From NCBI GenBank assembly GCA_964573105.1, contig CAZNIS010000013.1, positions 37,258 through 101,257 of the forward strand: a DNA stretch of 64,000 nucleotides, given 5' to 3'. Positions 60,489 to 64,000 of the stretch are shown here, piece after piece. Below the pieces are notes generated by a model. That model was not told the DNA's origin and ran no database searches. It worked only from the letters and a program-made list of their open reading frames with translations. The DNA is from CAKZSB01 sp964573105. GTDB lineage: Bacteria; Pseudomonadota; Gammaproteobacteria; Granulosicoccales; Granulosicoccaceae. A program made the position numbers and the translations under genes. Position 1 is the first letter of the stretch; each line of letters starts with the position of its first letter.

Positions 60489-60787
60489 ATGGTGCGCGTC
60501 GTTTGTGTTTGGGGTGAACAACGGTAACAGGTTTTTTGTCGTCAGCGAACGGCTGCTTTATATCGTCACCCGTTAAAAAGGGCGGCTAAAGCCTGTACTC
60601 CAACGAGTAGCGTACTGTCGCGGTGGATTGCACCGCTAGGCCAATCTGATATTATTGTGCACAGTGCGCTCGTGAAGCGCCTCCCGTCCGCGGCAAGGGA
60701 TTATCCCATTCATGTTTGACCATTGCTGAATTCAACCTCTTTTCAGCCTGTTTTCGCGGACCCGGGCGCTAATGAAAGGAGGTCACC
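60489..60787. promoter_or_regulatory. Divergent region before the ankyrin gene
   Basis: 299 bp with no credible gene. A weak promoter-like pair TTGCAC (60628-60633) and TATTAT (60650-60655), 16 bp apart, precedes the ankyrin gene. A 6-bp GC hairpin, GCGGTG-GATTG-CACCGC, is also present. Nothing else is clear. Confidence 0.35.
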
Positions 60788-62488
60788 ATGACCCATTCCC
60801 TGCCAGATAAGCCCAATCTTGACCTGTTGAAAAAACAGGCAAAAAAGCTGCTCAAGCAATACCGGGGAGACGATCCAGAGGCCGTGGCGCTCGTGGCGTC
60901 AAATCATCCCGAACCGGCATCCTTTTCAGGCCTTCGCGATGCCCAGTTGGTGATTGCCCGACGCTACGGTTTTCGTGGCTGGTCCGAACTTAGCGAGGCG
61001 GTGGAACTAGCAGCCGATACGGCAGGGAGCCTGTCGGATAAGGCGGCGCGTTTTATTCGGCTGGGCTGTGTGCAGTACAGTGGCAACGATACGCTGCGCA
61101 ACTACGAACGGGCGCGCAGGCTACTGGCGGCGAATCCTGAAATCGCCTCATTCTCGTTTTACACCGCACTGGTTGCCAGTCACGCTGGCGTGGTTTCAGC
61201 GTTTCTCGAATCCGATCCTTCTTTGGCAACCACCACTGGCGGCCCACTGAATTGGCCGGCATTGCTGTATGTGACCTACAGCCGTATCGGCGAGGCTTCG
61301 GACGATAGAGATTCACTGGCCATTGCCCGCCAGCTACTAGACTTTGGCGTGAGCCCGGACTCGCACGTGATATTGAATAACACCTATCGATTCACGGCGC
61401 TCACCGGTGCCATGGGGGAGGGAGAGCAGGGCGTGAATCAACCGCCACATCAGTATGCAGATGAGATGGCGGCGCTGCTGCTGGATGCCGGTGCCAATCC
61501 GAATGACGGACAGGGCCTGTACAACACCATGTTCACCGACAGTGCAGATAAATGGCTTGCGCTGCTACTAAATAAGGGTTTAAGCGCGGCTGATTCACTG
61601 AACTGGAACGCCGCAAGCCAGGATGCGAGTTTGGCGACGCTTGACTATCAACTAGCCAGTGCAGTGGATAGCAACCGGCTGGAACGCGTGCAGTTGTTGC
61701 TGGGTGCCGGTGCAAACCCCAATTGCCGAAACAGCTATAACGGCAGAGCGATTCATACCAACGCGCTGCTGGCGGGCCATAACGAAATTGCACAGCTCTT
61801 GTTGCAGCATGGCGCTAACGCCGAGGCGCTTGATGCCAGTGATCAGTTCAGAATAGCCTGTGTCCGTGAGGACAAGGCTGCTATTGAAAAACTGCTGGCA
61901 GCCCATCCGGAATTGACGCAAGACGCATCGCTGCTGCATGCAGCAGCCGAGCACGCCAGCTTGTCAGTAGTGAAGCGGTTGATCACAGCCGGCTTTGATG
62001 TAGATGGACTATCGAAACACGGCCGAACACTGCTGCACCATTTCGCTCTGAAAAATGACGTTGCGGCGATCGAAAATCTTTTGTCACACGGCGCCAGCAC
62101 AGACATTCTCGACAGATCTCACAACAGCAGTCCAGCCGGTTTTGCGGCCTACAGTGGATGCTATGAGGCCATGCGGTTGCTGCTGGATCAATCAGACTCG
62201 CTTTTGGATGTCGTGTGCTGTGGCTACCTGGAACGAGCGCAGGCCATTGTGGCGTTGGCCCCCGAATCGATACACCATACAACGGAGCGCGGAAACACCG
62301 TCTTGCACGTGATTGGTATCTGGCTGCATGATGAACCGGACTATGCAAAATATAAATCGTTCGTAAAATGGCTGCTATCCGCCGGGGCTGATATCAACGC
62401 GAAAAACGGCCAGGGTCAAACGCCCGTTGAATTCAATCAGGCGCTGGGTGCCGAGAACCTGGCTGATGTGCTGGGTGAATATGGTTAA
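60788..62488 (+). CDS. Ankyrin repeat protein
   Basis: 566 residues from an ATG with AAAGGAGGT seven bases upstream, a textbook ribosome site. The first ~90 residues (PNLDLLKKQAKKLLKQYRGDDP...FGFRGWSEL) are a helical cap. From ~residue 210 several ankyrin repeats follow, for example AALLLDAGANPN, VQLLLGAGANPNCRNSYNGRAIHTNALLAGHNEIAQLLLQHGANAEALD, VVKRLITAGFDVDGLSKHGRTLLHHFALKNDVAAIENLLSHGA and WLLSAGADINAKNGQGQTPVEF. There is no signal peptide. Such proteins are cytoplasmic binding scaffolds; the partner is unknown. Convergent with the cyclase gene. Confidence 0.9.
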   Translation: MTHSLPDKPNLDLLKKQAKKLLKQYRGDDPEAVALVASNHPEPASFSGLRDAQLVIARRYGFRGWSELSEAVELAADTAGSLSDKAARFIRLGCVQYSGNDTLRNYERARRLLAANPEIASFSFYTALVASHAGVVSAFLESDPSLATTTGGPLNWPALLYVTYSRIGEASDDRDSLAIARQLLDFGVSPDSHVILNNTYRFTALTGAMGEGEQGVNQPPHQYADEMAALLLDAGANPNDGQGLYNTMFTDSADKWLALLLNKGLSAADSLNWNAASQDASLATLDYQLASAVDSNRLERVQLLLGAGANPNCRNSYNGRAIHTNALLAGHNEIAQLLLQHGANAEALDASDQFRIACVREDKAAIEKLLAAHPELTQDASLLHAAAEHASLSVVKRLITAGFDVDGLSKHGRTLLHHFALKNDVAAIENLLSHGASTDILDRSHNSSPAGFAAYSGCYEAMRLLLDQSDSLLDVVCCGYLERAQAIVALAPESIHHTTERGNTVLHVIGIWLHDEPDYAKYKSFVKWLLSAGADINAKNGQGQTPVEFNQALGAENLADVLGEYG

Positions 62489-62631
62489 ACATGGGCGGCG
62501 TGGGCGTTGGTAGCGGTAGGGGCGATAGGTCGCAAGGCGCATCTACTATTGTGTTTTTAGAAACGCATTTTTTGATCTGGTCTCGCTCACGCGTCGGGTT
62601 TCCAGTGTGCCGCAATCCAGGGCTTGCGCTA
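62489..62631. other. Convergent spacer between the ankyrin and cyclase genes
   Basis: 143 bp without a gene. It carries the second copy of the 20-bp repeat (62582-62601) and T-runs but no clean hairpin terminator. Confidence 0.5.
62582..62601 (+). repeat. 20-bp dispersed repeat, copy 2
   Basis: CTCGCTCACGCGTCGGGTTT, identical to 58880-58899. Preceded by GATCTGGTCT, which recalls the CCTGGTCTC core of the 47-kb array, perhaps by chance. Confidence 0.85.
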
Positions 62632-63693
62632 TCACAATTGGGCTTTTTCTGTGTTGCGAATGGGTGCGTATAGCTCTACCGGGGCGTCGCGCCCGCGTAT
62701 CGCCTGTGGACCGAGCGGTTCGAAGATGATGTCGGGGGTGGGCGCCAGCCTGTCGAACAGCGCCTTTGAAACTAGAAAATTCGACTGCAACGGCCGGCAC
62801 AGTGACTGGATACGTGCGGTGGTGTTGATGGTGTCGCCAAAGTAGACGATCTCGCGTTTTTCCTCACCACACTCACCTGCGGCGATCATACCGCAGTGCA
62901 GTGCGGCACGAAATTCTGGCACCACATCAAAACGCTTTCGATAGGTGTGTTCAAGCCGGCTGATCTCATCGGCAATGGCGAATACCGCTTGCAGGCAGTT
63001 GTTGTTGCGAAAGCCGGATTGTTCGTTCCAGGTCACAACAATCTCGTCGCCGATGTATCGGTGCGTCTCGCCCTCGTACTCCAGCAGCGGGGTGGCTATA
63101 TCGAAAAAGAACTGGCTGATCAGGGCGTGCGTCTGGCGGTCGCCCAGTTGTTGTGCCAGCGCGGTGGAATTTACCAGATCGAGAAACAGAAACACTCTGA
63201 ATTCACTGACTGGCTGAAAGTAGCGACCCAACACAAAGGAGGCAAACACCCGCTGGCCAACCAGATCGCGCATCAGCAGAAAAAGCAGTACGCTTAGTGA
63301 GATAGCAAACGCGACAGCCATGTCTGTCAGAATCGACAGCTCGCGCCAGTAATCCTGGGTGACGGCGGAGTTGAACCAGTAGTTGCCCAGCGTCAGGCCG
63401 GCGAACAGTGCGCTGCACATGATGCCCAGCCGAATCAGCAGTTGTTTGATGAACGGCAGACGACGGACGCGGGCGCCCGCACGACTGGGCAAATACAGCA
63501 CTTCAAACATACTCGCGAGCAGGGCGACGAGCATACCGACCGCCGCGGTCTCGAACAGTCGGCCGGTTGTGGTCGTTTCGCTATTGATGGCCGATTGCAG
63601 CAGGTAGTAGGCCACTGCCGCAACGGCGCCAATCGGAATAATCTGTATCTGGCGTTTAATCCGACGGCGTATGCGATGATTGATCCGTGTCAT
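62632..63693 (-). CDS. Membrane-anchored class III adenylate/guanylate cyclase
   Basis: 353 residues. A basic N-terminus (RIRRRIKRQI) is followed by about four membrane helices (GAVAAVAYYLLQSAI, VGMLVALLASMFEVLYL, IMCSALFAGLTLG, VAFAISLSVLLFLLM). The cyclase domain starts near residue 165: VFLFLDLVNSTALAQ (first metal Asp), HRYIGDEIVVTWN (second Asp) and VYFGDTINTTARIQ (substrate Asp, catalytic Asn and Arg). The nucleotide specificity is not certain, though the Asp in FGDT favours ATP. It is on the same strand as the partial gene at the window end, 31 bp away, so they may be co-transcribed. Confidence 0.88.
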   Translation of the reverse strand: MTRINHRIRRRIKRQIQIIPIGAVAAVAYYLLQSAINSETTTTGRLFETAAVGMLVALLASMFEVLYLPSRAGARVRRLPFIKQLLIRLGIMCSALFAGLTLGNYWFNSAVTQDYWRELSILTDMAVAFAISLSVLLFLLMRDLVGQRVFASFVLGRYFQPVSEFRVFLFLDLVNSTALAQQLGDRQTHALISQFFFDIATPLLEYEGETHRYIGDEIVVTWNEQSGFRNNNCLQAVFAIADEISRLEHTYRKRFDVVPEFRAALHCGMIAAGECGEEKREIVYFGDTINTTARIQSLCRPLQSNFLVSKALFDRLAPTPDIIFEPLGPQAIRGRDAPVELYAPIRNTEKAQL

Positions 63694-63724
63694 AGAGGGC
63701 TTTCGATGTCACTGTTACCGGGTG

Positions 63725-64000
63725 TCAGCATGAGTGTCTCGGCAGCCTGCGCACGCGTGCAATCAGTACCGCGAACAGTATCAGCACCAGCACAGGTGTG
63801 CCGGCGGCCCACAGCGATCTGATTGGGGGGAGACACCGGGCATAGGCCGGATCCAGAGTATGGCAGTTCCTTGCCAGTGGCCACCAGTGTATCACCGGTG
63901 TGGTTCGCAGCGCGGGTCCCCGGGCGCCTCTGTTAGGTTGGAGTACAGGCTTTGTGCGCCAGGCTAAGCCTGAGCGATTGGGAGCAGAGGCAGGAAGCCG
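63725..64000 (-). CDS. C-terminal end of an unknown membrane protein (5' end outside window)
   Basis: The minus-strand frame is open from base 64000 to the TGA at 63725-63727, giving 91 residues without a start. It contains TTPVIHWWPLARNCHTLDPAYARCLPP, then a hydrophobic helix near the C-terminus (AAGTPVLVLILFAVLIARV) and a basic tail RRLPRHSC. That end resembles a C-terminal membrane anchor with a positive cluster. No sorting motif such as PEP is seen. Two cysteines 13 residues apart precede the helix. I do not recognise the family. Short distance to the cyclase suggests a shared transcript. Confidence 0.45.
   Translation of the reverse strand, partial: RLPASAPNRSGLAWRTKPVLQPNRGARGPALRTTPVIHWWPLARNCHTLDPAYARCLPPIRSLWAAGTPVLVLILFAVLIARVRRLPRHSC

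Noticed and set aside
63725..63800. PEP-CTERM-type exosortase signal at the end of the partial gene
   Set aside because: A C-terminal helix and basic tail are present but the defining PEP-like motif is not visible, and no exosortase is known nearby.
1..64000. tRNA or rRNA genes
   Set aside because: I saw no cloverleaf with a T-loop core, no CCA-like end and no rRNA motif. A covariance-model scan would settle it.

Overview
The window reads as chromosome of a free-living, probably marine, Gram-negative heterotroph, most likely a gammaproteobacterium (inference from protein families, not from a marker gene). Genes are dense on both strands, moderately GC-rich, with frequent GTG/TTG starts and many 4-bp overlaps. 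Typical content is a TRAP transporter, several sulfatases and sulfotransferases, glutathione transferases, a type IV pilin-like gene, DUF4124 and CsgG-like envelope proteins, a class III cyclase and 7Fe ferredoxin FdxA. There is no rRNA, tRNA, CRISPR array, integrase or transposase that I can see. A 100-N assembly gap lies at 50731-50830.

Layout. 1-1740: 3' part of a secreted pectate lyase with an acidic linker. 1741-2123: repeat-rich spacer. 2124-5884: DNA-repair helicase/PdeM pair, then RidA. 5946-7986: SnoaL-like protein divergent from a sulfatase. 8022-11153: very large secreted protein. 11697-14945: FAD oxidase and GST divergent from an agmatinase-family ureohydrolase. 15059-21047: a minus-strand cluster with a Tat-exported DUF6916-like protein, a GNAT, a second DUF6916-like protein, three phage-tail-collar proteins and a second large secreted protein. 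Its C-terminal region is paralogous to the end of the 8022-11153 protein. 21379-23027: ATP-grasp-like enzyme with an ArsR regulator and a likely operator. 24042-28952: TRAP transporter divergent from an EF-hand arylsulfotransferase. 29012-33536: epoxide hydrolase, rhomboid, LysE, and a Crp-type regulator divergent from two small LuxR proteins. 33739-43294: small-molecule metabolism (sulfotransferase, racemase-like, M20 amidase, serine hydrolase, FAD oxidase, cupin, 2-hydroxyacid dehydrogenase, HpcH aldolase, DUF3565-DUF1971, FdxA) plus a 77-aa unknown gene bracketed by palindromes. 43306-47224: NMT1-like binding protein, MFS, GNAT, TauD-like oxygenase.

47261-47916 is a tandem array of about seven 92-95 bp structured repeats in two alternating subtypes, abutting the TTG start of a second MFS gene. 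49160-54612 is a minus-strand envelope cluster broken by the N gap. 54850-55374 is a type IV pilin-like gene with an in-frame TAG. 55458-62488 holds a GST, an SDR, a class III alkylsulfatase, a methyltransferase, a PPOX protein and an ankyrin protein. 62632-64000 holds a membrane class III cyclase and the end of an unknown membrane protein.

Most relevant for novelty: (i) the collar/DUF6916 cluster with its two giant secreted proteins, (ii) the 93-bp structured repeat array, (iii) the ATP-grasp/ArsR pair with an operator spanning the regulator's start codon, (iv) the 77-aa gene with flanking palindromes and hairpins, and (v) the interrupted pilin. Four sulfate-ester enzymes of unrelated families are scattered here, which suggests an organosulfate-using lifestyle.
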